Shown piece by piece: positions 19,908-30,378 of a stretch of 64,000 nt of DNA. Under the pieces are notes generated by a model that was not told the DNA's origin, ran no database searches, and was given only the letters and a program-made list of their open reading frames with translations. Position 1 is the first letter of the stretch. Each line of letters opens with the position of its first letter. The stretch lies in the NCBI GenBank assembly GCA_023014485.1, contig JAJOZX010001568.1, forward strand, positions 38,501-102,500. Reading direction: 5' to 3'. This stretch comes from Bathynomus jamesi (Eukaryota; Arthropoda; Malacostraca; Isopoda; Cirolanidae). Made by a program: the position numbers and the translations under genes.

Positions 19908-22475
19908 AAGATAATATTGCGAACGTTATAGAAGTAAAGCACTCATTCCAGAACCGATAGATTCGACTATAGCAGAACTTAAATTGAACGATTTCAAACT
20001 TCTTGTTGCGGTTATATATAGGCCCCCAAATCAAACAGCTGCTACGGACGAAGCGTTATATCGTGAACTAAAGAGAATAATCGGTAGTGAGCAGGCTTTA
20101 GTTATGGGTGACTTTAATTGCGCCAACGTGAATTACGATACAATGCAGGGAGACGCGGAAGGTAATCGTTTAGTTAATTTTCTCGAGGATAGCTTTCTTA
20201 TTCAAAAGGTTGGGGAACCTACGAGGTTGGACAGTATTTTAGATTTAGTAATAACTACGGATGATAGGCTAATTACTGATCTTCAAGTAATAGAACCGTT
20301 GAGCAATAGCGATCACAATATGGTAGAGTTTGTCCTCTCAGTAAGTCACTCGAAACCAACTAACTCGACTAAAATTCCTAGCTTCCAGCACGCAGACTTT
20401 AGTAAATTTCGAAATAAATTTTCACACGTCAATTGGGAAAACGTAATGGGGAACTCCAACGCAAAACTAATGTGGGAATCGTTCGTAACGGTATTTAGGA
20501 CTATAAATGAGGAATGTGTACCGTACAAAATTAAGCGTGCGAAAGTAAACAACAAGCCCTTGTGGTTTACTTCTAGAGTAGGAGACATTATAAAGAGTAG
20601 AGAGAGGGCTTATAGGCTATACAAGTGCGATAAAGATAATCTGTTGTTACGAAACAACTACATATCTCTAAGGCGTGAAGCTAAAAGTGTAATAAAAAAG
20701 TCAAAACGCGAATTTGAAATCTCCATAGCTCGTGACGGTAAAGAAAACCCCAAGCGATTCTTTCAATACGTCAATAATAGAAATCCAGTAAAAAGTGTCT
20801 TAGGTCCATTAAAAAATGGAAATGGAGATCTAGTCTCTGAAAACAAGAAATGGCTACCTTGCTAAACGAATTTTTTACGTCAGTTTTTACTATAGAAGAT
20901 GTAACGAATATCCCTACGGTCATAGACATAATACCTTTTGATAATGGTAATATTTTGGATAATATTGTCGTTAGTGAAGGGGAAGTAATGCGCTATATTG
21001 ATAAAATGAAAACGCGTAAATCACCGGGTCCGGATTCCATATATCCCATACAACTAAAAGAATTAAAAGATAGCATTGTTGTGCCGCTAACAAAGATTTT
21101 TAATGCGTCTATTTCTGAGGGGTGCGTACCAGATAATTTCAAGTTAGCAAACGTAACACCTATCTTTAAGAAAGGCGATAAAGGTGCGGCGGGAAATTAT
21201 AGGCCAATCAGTTTAACGTCTGTTGTAGGTAAGCTACTGGAATCAATAATTAGGGATCGTATAGTCGAACACTTAGAAGTGCATAATCTGGTTAGAAATA
21301 CGCAGCACGGTTTTAGGCGAAACAAATCTTGCTTAACTAATCTTTTAGAATTTTTCCAAAGCGTGGTTAACGTTTACGATAGACATCGGGCGGTTGATGT
21401 AGTGTATTTAGATTTTCAAAAAGCGTTTGACACCGTGCCGCACAAAAGACTTTGAAAAAACTAAGGCTCATGGAATCAGGGGTGTAGTAATAAATTGGCT
21501 AGAAGAATGGTTGCGAGGCAGGAAACAGAGGGTGGTCGTTGATGGAGCGGAGTCGTGTTGGGCTAATGTAGCGAGTGGCGTTCCTCAGGGTTCTGTATTG
21601 GGCCCCTTGCTTTTTCTTATATATATTAACGATTTAGATGTCGGCCTAGTCAGTACAGTTTCAAAGTTTGCGGATGACACGAAGCTGGGTGGTAGGGCGA
21701 TTAATGACGAAGATAGAGGTAAAATTCAGGAAGATCTGAATAAAATCGTTGATTGGTCAGTCACATGGCAAATGAGATTTAACGTGGATAAGTGCAAAAT
21801 TATGCATATAGGTTCGCGTAACGGTAATTTTGCGTATAGTATGTCAGGGAAAGATTTAACAAGCGTAGAGCAGGAAAAAGATTTAGGAGTTATAGTCACT
21901 GGTGATTTAAAAGTAGCGAAACAAAGTACAGCGGCGGTCAATAAGGCGAACAAAGTGTTAGGTTTTATAGCTCGAAATTTTGAGTACAAATCGCGCGATA
22001 TTATAGTTCCTCTTTATAAATCATTAGTTAGACCCCATTTGGAGTACGCGGTCCAATTTTGGAATCCGCATATGCGCAAAGATATAGACAAAATCGAAAG
22101 AGTTCAAAGACGAGCAACTAAGATGATTCCGTCTCTTAGGTCAAAGTCGTACGAGGATAGGCTTAAAGAGTTAAAATTGACTACACTCGAGACTAGGAGG
22201 TTAAGGGGTGATCTAATCCAGGTTTTCAAAATTATGAATGGGTTTGATAACGTAGATAGAGATAGCTTTTTCGAAATATCTCAATATAATAGGACTAGAA
22301 ATAACGGGTGTAAGTTGACAAGTAGAAGGTTCGAGACAGCAGTTGCGAAAAACTTTTTTACGCATAGAATAGTAAATACTGGAATAGTTTGCCGGTAGAA
22401 GTAATTAGTAGCACGTCTATAAACATGTTTAAGAATCGATTGGACGCGCATGTTGATAGAAAGGGTATAGTTTAA
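19908..22475 (+). pseudogene. LINE endonuclease-reverse transcriptase, copy B
   Basis: The AP-endonuclease part shows VIYRPPNQ, MGDFNCANVNYD, DLVITTDDRL and SNSDHNMVEF. The RT part shows KSPGPDSIYPIQLKEL, NYRPISLTSVVGKLLE, QHGFRRNKSCLTNLLEF, VYLDFQKAFDTVPHK, ASGVPQGSVLGPLLF and the catalytic FADDT. The C-terminal part has EKDLGVIV, VRPHLEYAVQFW and RRLRGDLIQVFKIMNG. Frameshifts relative to copy C occur near 19945, 20845, 21450 and 22380, each a small indel. The expected end is GIV and a stop at 22473-22475. Together with copy C every part of a working RT domain is represented. Confidence 0.9.
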
Positions 22476-22779
22476 GGTAGTAAAATTAAGGCTTTGTGGG
22501 GATAGATCCCACAGCTCAACACAAGTGTTGTGGGATATAGGGAGGCAGCGTCTTGGGTTAGGGGATACTCTCTGTCCTTACACACCCCATTTAAAGAGAT
22601 TCCTCTGCCGAGCGGTGCCCCCCATAGTACTGTGAGGTATTGAAAAACTCATGATCTTCACTTGCCCCACAAACACCTTTAAATGGGAGACCCATAATGG
22701 GTGCACACACATTTCTACATTACTGTACAGTCTTTACAGCCACACCTACACTTTTCCTCGTAAGTGTATATATTGTAAT

Positions 22780-23245
22780 GTATATGGTTGTAAATTTGAC
22801 TTGGTCCGCAATCGATATGAACCGTGACTTGATGGATACCGTAATGAAATTGACTGGATTCTTTGGATCTGATATATTTGCATGTCCGTTATATAATAGA
22901 TATAGAGTGTAACATATTTGTGGATAGTAGTCTATTATGACTTGATCCTCTGGATCGAGAGATTCTATCTTTAGTTTTAAATCGATAATTAATTATTTTT
23001 AAATTGATAATGTATATGGTTGTAAATTTTGACTTGGTCCGCAATCGATATGGACCGTGACTTGATGGATACCGTAATGAAATTGACTGGATTCTTTGGA
23101 TCTGATATATTTGCATGTCCGTTATAAATAGATATAGAATGTAACATATTTGTGGATAGTAGTCTATTATGACTTGCTCCTCTGGACCGAGAGATTCTAT
23201 CTTTAGTTTTAAACCGATAATTAATTATTTTTAAATTGATAATTA
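22780..23245 (+). repeat. Two tandem 232-bp units in LINE 3' UTR (copy B)
   Basis: Same duplication as in copy A; units start at 22780 and 23012. Copy C has a single unit. Confidence 0.9.
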
Positions 23246-23454
23246 TTTAGTTTCGTAAAAATTGGTCGTTGCCAATTTACCGGCAGTTTTTAAATAAGTT
23301 TCTTATGTTCTTGTGGTTCGGAACCCACGTAAAATTGTAGGTCCCCTCCGCCACCACGGAGGACATACACAATACACGATTACGAACACAGTTAGGTAGA
23401 CCAGCCATGAGTGGATCCTAGGGTCTTTGTTGGTCTGAAACATTATAACATTAC

Positions 23455-23457
<3 letters not shown>

Positions 23458-23514
<57 letters not shown>
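23458..23514. repeat. (TA)n array at the centre of a LINE palindrome
   Basis: TA run between the 3' ends of LINE copies B (plus) and C (minus). Confidence 0.95.
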
Positions 23515-23519
<5 letters not shown>

Positions 23520-26500
23520 ATGTTATAATGTTATAATGTTTCAGACCAACAAAGACCCTAGGATCCACTCATGGCTGGTCTACCTAACTGTGTTCGTAAT
23601 GTGTATTGTGTATGTCCTCCGTGGTGGCGGAGGGGACCTACAATTTTACGTGGGTTCCGAACCACAAGAACATAAGAAATTTATGTAAAAACTGCCGGTA
23701 AATTGGCAACGACCAATTTTTACGAAACTAAATAATTATCAATTTAAAACTAATTAATTATCGATTTAAAACTAAAGATAGAATCTCTGATCCAGAGGAT
23801 CAAGTCATAATAGACTACTATCCACAAATATGTTACACTCTATATCTATTTATAAAGGACATGCAAATATATCGATCCAAAGAATCCAGTCAATTTCATT
23901 ACGGTATCCATCAAGTCACGGTCCATATCGATTGCGGACCAAGTCAAAATTTACAATCATATACATTACAATATATACACTTACGAGAAAAGTGTAGGTG
24001 TGGCTGTAAAGACTGTACAGTAATGTAGAAATGTGTGTGCACCCATTTTGGTGTCTCCCATTTAAAGGTGTTTGTGGGGCAAGTGAAGATCATGAGTTTT
24101 TCAATACCTCACAGTACTATGGGGGCACCGCTCGGCAGAGGAATCTCTTTAAATGGGGTGTGTAAGGACAGAGAGTATCCCCTAACCCAAGACGCTGCCT
24201 CCCTATATCCCACAACACTTGTGTTGAGCTGTGGGATCTATCCCCAAAAGCCTTAATTTTACTACCTTAAACTATACCCTTTCTATCAACATGCGTCTAA
24301 TCGATTTTTAAACATGTTTATAGACGTGCTACTAATTACTTCTACCGGCAAACTATTCCAGCTATTTACTATTCTATGCGTAAAAAAGTTTTTCGCAACT
24401 GCTGTCTCGAACCTTCTACTTGTCAACTTACACCCGTTATTTCTAGTCCTATTATATTGAGATATTTCGAAAAAGCTATCTCTATCTACGTTATCAACCC
24501 ATTCATAATTTTGAAAACCTGGATTAGATCACCCCTTAACCTCCTAGTCTCGAGTGTAGTCAATTTTAACTCCTTAAGCCTATCCTCGTACGACTTTGAC
24601 CTAAGAGACGGAATCATCTTAGTTGCTCGTCTTTGAACTCTTTCGATTTTGTCTATATCTTTGCGCATATGCGGATTCCAAAATTGGACCGCGTACTCCA
24701 AATGGGGTCTAACTAATGATTTATAAAGTGGAACTATAATATCGCGCGATTTGTACTCAAAATTTCGAGCTATAAAACCTAACACTTTGTTCGCCTTATT
24801 GACCGCTGCTGTACTTTGTTTCGCTACTTTTAAATCACCAGTGACTATAACTCCTAAATCTTTTTCCTGCTCTACGCTTGTTAAATCTTTCCCTGACATA
24901 CTATACGCAAAATTACCGTTACGCGAACCTATATGCAAAATTTTGCACTTATCACGTTAAATCTCATTTGCCATGTGACTGACCAATCAACGATTTTATT
25001 CAGATCTTCCTGAATTTTACCTCTATCTTCGTCATTAATCGCCCTACCACCCAGCTTCGTGTCATCCGCAAACTTTGAAACTGTACTGACTAGGCCGACA
25101 TCTAAATCGTTAATATATATAAGAAAAAGCAAGGGGCCCAATACAGAACCCTGAGGAACGCCACTCGCTACATTAGCCCAACACGACTCCGCTCCATCAA
25201 CGACCACCCTCTGTTTCCTGCCTCGCAACCACTCTTCTAGCCAATTTATTACTACACCCCTGATTCCATGAGCCTTAGTTTTTTCAATGAGTCTTTTGTG
25301 CGGCACGGTGTCAAACGCTTTTTGAAAATCTAAATACACTACATCAACCGCCCGATGTCTATCGTAAACGTCAACCACGCTTTGGAAAAATTCTAAAAGA
25401 TTAGTTAAGCAAGATTTGTTTCGCCTAAATCCGTGCTGCGTATTTCTAACCAGATTATGCACTTCTAAGTGTTCGACTATACGATCCCTAATTATTGATT
25501 CCAGTAGCTTACCTACAACAGACGTTAAACTGATTGGCCTATAATTTCCCGCCGCACCTTTATCGCCTTTCTTAAAGATAGGTGTTACGTTTGCTAACTT
25601 GAAATTATCTGGTACGCACCCCTCAGAAATAGACGCATTAAAAATCTTTGTTAGCGGCACAACAATGCTATCTTTTAATTCTTTTAGTTGTATGGGATAT
25701 ATGGAATCCGGACCCGGTGATTTACGCGTTTTCATTTTATCAATATAGCGCATTACTTCCCTTCACTAACGACAATATTATCCAAAATATTACCATTATC
25801 AAAAGGTATTATGTCTATGACCGTAGGGATATTCGTTACATCTTCTATAGTAAAAACTGACGTAAAAAATTCGTTTAGCAAGGTAGCCATTTCCTTGTTT
25901 TCAGAGACTAGATCTCCATTTACATTTTTAATGGACCTAAGACACTTTTTACTGGATTTCTATTATTGACGTATTGAAAGAATCGCTTGGGGTTTTCTTT
26001 ACCGTCACGAGCTATGGAGATTTCAAATTCGCGTTTTGACTTTTTTATTACACTTTTAGCTTCACGCCTTAGAGATATGTAGTTGTTTCGTAACAACAGA
26101 TTATCTTTATCGCACTTATATAGCCTATAAGCCCTATCTCTACTCTTTATAATGTCTCCTACTCTAGAAGTAAACCACAAGGGCTTGTTGTTTACTTTCG
26201 CACGCTTAATTTTGTACGGTACACATTCCTCATTTATAGTCCTAAATACCGTTACGAACGATTCCCACATTAGTTTTGCGTTGGAGTTCCCCATTACGTT
26301 TTCCCAATTGACGTGTGAAAATTTATTTCGAAATTTACTAAGTCTGCGTGCTGGAAGTAGGAATTTTAGTCGAGTTAGTTGGTTTCGAGTGACTTACTGA
26401 GAGGACAAACTCTACCATATTGTGATCGCTATTGCTCAACGGTTCTATTACTTGAAGATCAGTAATTAGCCTATCATCCGTAGTTATTACTAAATCTAAA

Positions 26501-27000
26501 ATACTGTCCAACCTCGTAGGTTCCCCAACCTTTTGAATAAGAAAGCTATCCTCGAGAAAATTAACTAAACGATTACCTTCCGCGTCTCCCTGCATTGTAT
26601 CGTAATTCACGTTGGCGCAATTAAAGTCACCCATAACTAAAGCCTGCTCACTACCGATTATTCTCGTTAGTTCACGATATAACGCTTCGTCCGTATCAGC
26701 TGTTTGATTTGGGGGCCTATATATAACCGCAACAAGAAGTTTGAAATCGTTCAATTTAAGTTCTGCTATAGTCGAATCTATCGGTTCTGGAATTGAGTGC
26801 TTTACTTCCATAACGTTCGCAATATTATCTTTGATATACAACATAACACCGCCTCCTCGCCTACCTATTCTGTTTTTAACAAAAAATCTATAACCTTTAA
26901 TTTGATACTCCCCTACAAAGTCACGTATTTCAGTGCTAAGCCACGATTCATTTATCGCAATTAAATCGTAGTCTTTACAAGCAATTAAAGAAAAAAATTC

Positions 27001-27003
<3 letters not shown>
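23514..27003 (-). mobile_element. CR1/L2-like LINE, copy C (inverted)
   Basis: The mirror image of copy B: 3' tail at 23514, 3' UTR to about 24266, coding region from about 27000 to 24267. By eye it is very similar to copy B throughout, but it has only one 232-bp unit in the 3' UTR. It reaches further 5' into the endonuclease domain than copy B. Confidence 0.85.
24267..27000 (-). pseudogene. LINE endonuclease-reverse transcriptase, copy C
   Basis: The minus-strand frames cover an earlier part of the endonuclease than copy B: LIAINESWLSTEIRDFVG and GRRGGGVMLYIKDNIAN, then VIYRPPNQTADTDEALYREL. The RT reads as in copy B, with KRLIEKTKAHGIRG intact and FADDTKLGGRA. Frame breaks are near 24955, 25755, 25930 and 26340. 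The stop is at 24267-24269. Conserved N-E-S-W and S-D-H residues of the endonuclease are present. Confidence 0.9.

Positions 27004-27004
<1 letters not shown>

Positions 27005-27046
<42 letters not shown>
27005..27046. repeat. (TA)n microsatellite
   Basis: TA run abutting the truncated 5' end of LINE copy C. Confidence 0.95.
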
Positions 27047-27048
<2 letters not shown>

Positions 27049-27476
27049 CTTTTAGGTATAGAAATTCTGAGAACTTAATACATGCACTATTCTCTCATTT
27101 TCAAGGCTTCGCATTTACGTCTAAAAGCTAATTATTACAATGATTTAAGTTGAAGCTCTAGAAAACTGCAAAATTTTTCATAAAACATTAATTTAGTATT
27201 GATTGCTGATTTTACGTTAAATGCCCAATTAGCAATTAGACTTTAAAAACGGTATGCTAAGATATTTTAATTACGACCTTTATGAGTGAAACAAAATTGA
27301 AAAAGAAATGTTATAATATAGTGCGCTAAATCAACTTCAGTATCTATTCAATATAACATTCTACACTGGAGCTGCTTATTACTGATTTGTGATTATATTT
27401 AGAAATGGTGAATCAATTTTTTCTTTTACTAATATAGAGAAAAACCTACATTTCAGTCCTAAAATAAACAATATAT
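27047..27476. other. No recognisable feature
   Basis: AT-rich sequence with no supported gene or repeat. Confidence 0.4.
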
Positions 27477-27477
27477 A

Positions 27478-28400
27478 CAGTGGGTCACAAATTGCGAATC
27501 CACTCAGAGTTTTCGTTACAATTACGAGAAAACATAAAAATGCGATAGAACTTTATTAATACGCAAATTAACAACAAAAGAAAATAAGTATTCAAAATAA
27601 CAGGTTGAGCTATAACCAAGGCCTGGAGAGGAATCACGGGCCCTGGTGCTACTTTTGACTCCGGGATCCCCTAAGGGCCGGGCCCTGGTGCTTTGATACC
27701 TCGTGCATTCCCTCTCTCTCTCTCCAGGACCCTGGCTATAACTAAAAGTTATGGAGTCTCACATTTTGAATGTCTCCCCATTTGCAGTCAGTACAAAAAC
27801 AGCCACTCTTCGTGATAATGGTTTAGTCAATTTATTGATGGTATGTTGAGTGACGTTTTCGCTTCCCATAAATCAGTATCCAGTAAGGTTGTTAGAACTA
27901 TGCTTTTCCATCTCATAACTGAAACATATCTATTGCATAATGGTCGGCACATTCTGTTCCTTATGCTTCAGATAATTCATGCGAAGTTTGCATTTATGTT
28001 TTGGATCGTTATCTTGTCGGAAAATAAAGTTTTTGACCACTTGGCTTTGACCACTTGGCATGGCATGGTAAATCATGGACTGGTATTGTTCTTTCTTCAC
28101 ATGGTACCGTTGATTTTTACAATGTCCCGAGTGTTACGCTTACTGAAATAACTTCTCAGTTTGCTTCACCCAAGATTATATACACTGCGAAACCAATTTC
28201 TCTATTAAGTATGCGCCAATTGTACTATTTTATATATCTATCAAACGGATCAGATTTGGACTCATTCGTAGAAAGAACTCTTTACCAATCCTCAGCATTA
28301 AAATCCTCGTATTTTTTGGCCATTGCAAATGCTTTTTTTGGCGTTTTCCTTCCGCAGGATTGCATTTTTAAAGAAGTGGAAAAAGAATACTCCTGAATAC
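27478..28400 (-). mobile_element. Tc1-like transposon relic
   Basis: The 3' TIR begins CAGTGGGTCACAAATTGCGA at 27478 next to TA. On the minus strand, a decayed transposase shows KKAFAMAKKYEDFNAEDW, then TNESKSDPF (first catalytic Asp region, DESK in Tc1, here NESK), VKINGTM, and FRQDNDPKHKCKLRMNYLKH (second Asp, QDNDPKH). Several stops break it. The N-terminus and the other TIR are missing beyond 28400, where a (TC)n run starts. A hAT-type MITE is inserted at 27617. Confidence 0.75.
27617..27734. mobile_element. hAT-type MITE, 118 bp, in the Tc1 relic
   Basis: A GC-rich island with imperfect ends CAAGGCCTGGAGAGG and, inverted, CAGGGTCCTGGAGAG. It is flanked by a perfect 8-bp duplication GCTATAAC (27609-27616, 27735-27742). 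CAGGG-type ends with 8-bp duplications are typical of hAT elements. Confidence 0.85.
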
Positions 28401-28404
28401 TGAT

Positions 28405-28410
<6 letters not shown>

Positions 28411-28445
<35 letters not shown>
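28411..28445. repeat. (TC)n microsatellite
   Basis: TC run. Confidence 0.95.
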
Positions 28446-28448
<3 letters not shown>

Positions 28449-28930
28449 TTAACTCTTTACTGTCAAAATTGAATAATGTCCATACACTCACTTTTAAAGA
28501 TACTTTAAAAAAATATATATGGAAAAATGCACTTGGCCTCAAATTCGGACACTAATTACCCACCTTTAACATCTATGACCTACAATTTAGAATATCCCCT
28601 CACCCCCAAATTCATATATTTGTAAATCATAATAAAGACTTTTCATACTGTATTAATCAAAGTTGGAGCGATTGTACAGTAATTTAAAATTTGTAACCTT
28701 ATCTGCAAATTTCTAATGTTAAAATCTTCAGCTAATATTTTGAAGGTTTTTGAAAAGGTCCTGAAACAAATACTTTGTATAGTAAATTTTAATGGGAAAA
28801 TGACGGAATCCGAAAGTTCATAATAATCGTTGCTATTGAGCTCCTCGAGTGTTCCGACCGCTCTTATATACACCAAAATATATACAAATTTTACTTCTGC
28901 ATAAAAAAGAGGTTAACGGTTTCACAGCTC
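28446..28930. other. No recognisable feature
   Basis: AT-rich sequence; nothing supported. Confidence 0.4.
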
Positions 28931-28934
28931 ACCG

Positions 28935-29145
28935 GATTGGGCCATTTCTCAAGCAGGAGCCAAGTAGTCGGAAGCACTCCGTGGGGGACGTTAGGCAGAA
29001 GACGGGGAGTGCTGGAACTCTTGTTTCTCCTGTCACTGTCCTCTTTAGCTGATCCTTTTCCGTGTCTCATCTACCCTGTGAGTAGTCCTTCTCCTTCTAT
29101 TCTTCACTACACATACATGCGTTTTACACACTACACTAAATCTTT
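28935..29145 (+). repeat. Dispersed repeat R, copy 1
   Basis: It resembles 36455-36665 over its length: GGAAGCACTCCGTGGGGGA, GTGCTGGAACTC, TTTCTCCTGTCACTGTC, TCTCATCTACC and TTTACACACTAC are shared with small changes. No coding capacity was seen. It may be a SINE-like repeat or an LTR fragment. Confidence 0.6.
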
Positions 29146-29146
29146 A

Positions 29147-29180
<34 letters not shown>

Positions 29181-29182
<2 letters not shown>

Positions 29183-29765
29183 GGTGGTAAACAATGATTG
29201 CCCCCCGCCCCCTGCACAGATGAAACTAATAGAGGTACAAAAACTGATTGTTGCATCTTTTAGACAATTTAATTCTACGTCTAAACAAAACCACTCAATA
29301 GTTGGTGTTGCCTCCTTGTGCTTCGCGGACGGCTTCAAGTCGGCAAGGGTAGGAGGTGAGGAGAGACTCGAAAAGGTCAGTATCGTACTCAAGATTTCGG
29401 AGGATTGTATCGATGTGCTGCTCCATGGTCCGGCGGCAGAATCTTTCACGATCCATCCTGAAAGACCGAGTGGAATCCCTGATGCTTGCTGAACCACCAG
29501 CCACCTGATTCTGCCGCCAGACCATGGAGCAGCACATCGAAACAATCCTCCGAAATCTTGAGTACGACAGTAACCTTTTCGAGTCTCTCCTCACCTCCTA
29601 CCCTTGCCGACTTGAAGCCGTCCGCGAAGCACAAGGAGGCAACACCAACTATTGAGTGGTTTTGTTTAGACGTAGAATTAAATTGTCTAAAGGTTGCAAC
29701 AATCAGTTTTTTGTACCTCTATTAGTTTCATCTATGCAAGGGGGGCAATCATTATTTACCACCCC
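29181..29765. mobile_element. Foldback element with 260-bp arms
   Basis: Arms 29181-29441 and 29509-29765 are inverted copies, starting GGGGTGGTAAACAATGATTG at the outside and ending at GGCGGCAGAATC inside. The flanks are TA repeats. Each arm contains the same short coding end, reading outward: MEQHI(D/E)TILRNLEYD, then LFESLLTSYPCRLEAVREAQ and GGNTNY with a stop. It looks like two copies of one transposon's gene end joined head to head. The parent superfamily is not recognised. Confidence 0.75.
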
Positions 29766-29800
29766 GATATATATATATAATATATATATATATATTATGC

Positions 29801-30032
29801 ATACACCTTTCCTTTCAGCCTTTCAAATGTTCCGCGCGATGATTCCTAATTTCACGAAGGTCAAGCTTGTCGCCCCCCCTCTCGAGTTGGCGTGGTGAAG
29901 TAGTGAGTTGGTTTCTTGTACTCTCCACCTCACATAGCCAGGTACGCCCGGCTCATCGGGGATTGTTCTGAGCCAGGCGTCTAATCTTCTTTAGATGTCC
30001 ACTGCAACACCACTCGTGTTCCTTAGATCTTT
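29801..30032 (-). mobile_element. Rex1-like LINE, 3' end fragment
   Basis: On the minus strand it reads RRLDAWLRTI-type sequence, DEPGVPGYV and a 3' UTR with GCGACAAGCTTGACCTTCG. This matches the end of the LINE at 30379-32248 (ending KRRLDAWLRTVPDEPGVPGY). It is strongly 5'-truncated. Confidence 0.75.
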
Positions 30033-30033
30033 G

Positions 30034-30078
<45 letters not shown>
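30033..30078. repeat. (TA)n microsatellite
   Basis: TA run between the Rex1-like fragment and SINE copy 2. Confidence 0.95.
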
Positions 30079-30082
<4 letters not shown>

Positions 30083-30366
30083 CTCGGTGGTGTAGTGGTT
30101 AGCGTCGTTGACTACAAATCCATCGGCCCCGGGTTCGAGACCCGACGGCAGCTGTCGCGCAGCAAAACCCAGCTGTTCATCCTTCCACACAATAAAGAAA
30201 GTGGTTGGTAGATAAATGGGTACCCTAGGTGGCCTAGTGGTTAAGACACTGGGCTGCTGATGGGGCGTGGTTCGGATTCCACGTTAAACTGTAGGTCTAA
30301 GGCGGAGTGAAAGGCTTGACCTTCGTCAGAATGAACAATTCGGGCGGAAGCTAAACAAAGGTTAAA
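30079..30366 (+). mobile_element. Dimeric tRNA-derived SINE, copy 2
   Basis: The same two tRNA-like units as at 8430, with B boxes GGTTCGAGACCC and GGTTCGGATTCC and the tail AGGCTTGACCTTCGTCAGAA ending near AAACAAAGGTTAAA. A TA array precedes it and a short TA run follows. Confidence 0.85.
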
Positions 30367-30378
30367 TTATATATATAT

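Larger units (their letters stand above)
19908..23453 (+). mobile_element. CR1/L2-like LINE, copy B
   Basis: Endonuclease-RT coding region (to 22475) and a 3' UTR of about 980 bp ending in the short direct repeat ACATTATA. The UTR contains a CCCACAGCTCAACACAAG / TTGTGGGAT hairpin at about 22508-22534 and the duplicated 232-bp unit (22780-23245). It is truncated inside the endonuclease domain. It forms the left arm of a palindrome with copy C. Confidence 0.85.

Noticed and set aside
29181..29765. Long overlapping frames on both strands as genes
   Set aside because: The region is an inverted repeat, so mirrored frames are expected; only the shared outward-reading end looks like real coding sequence.
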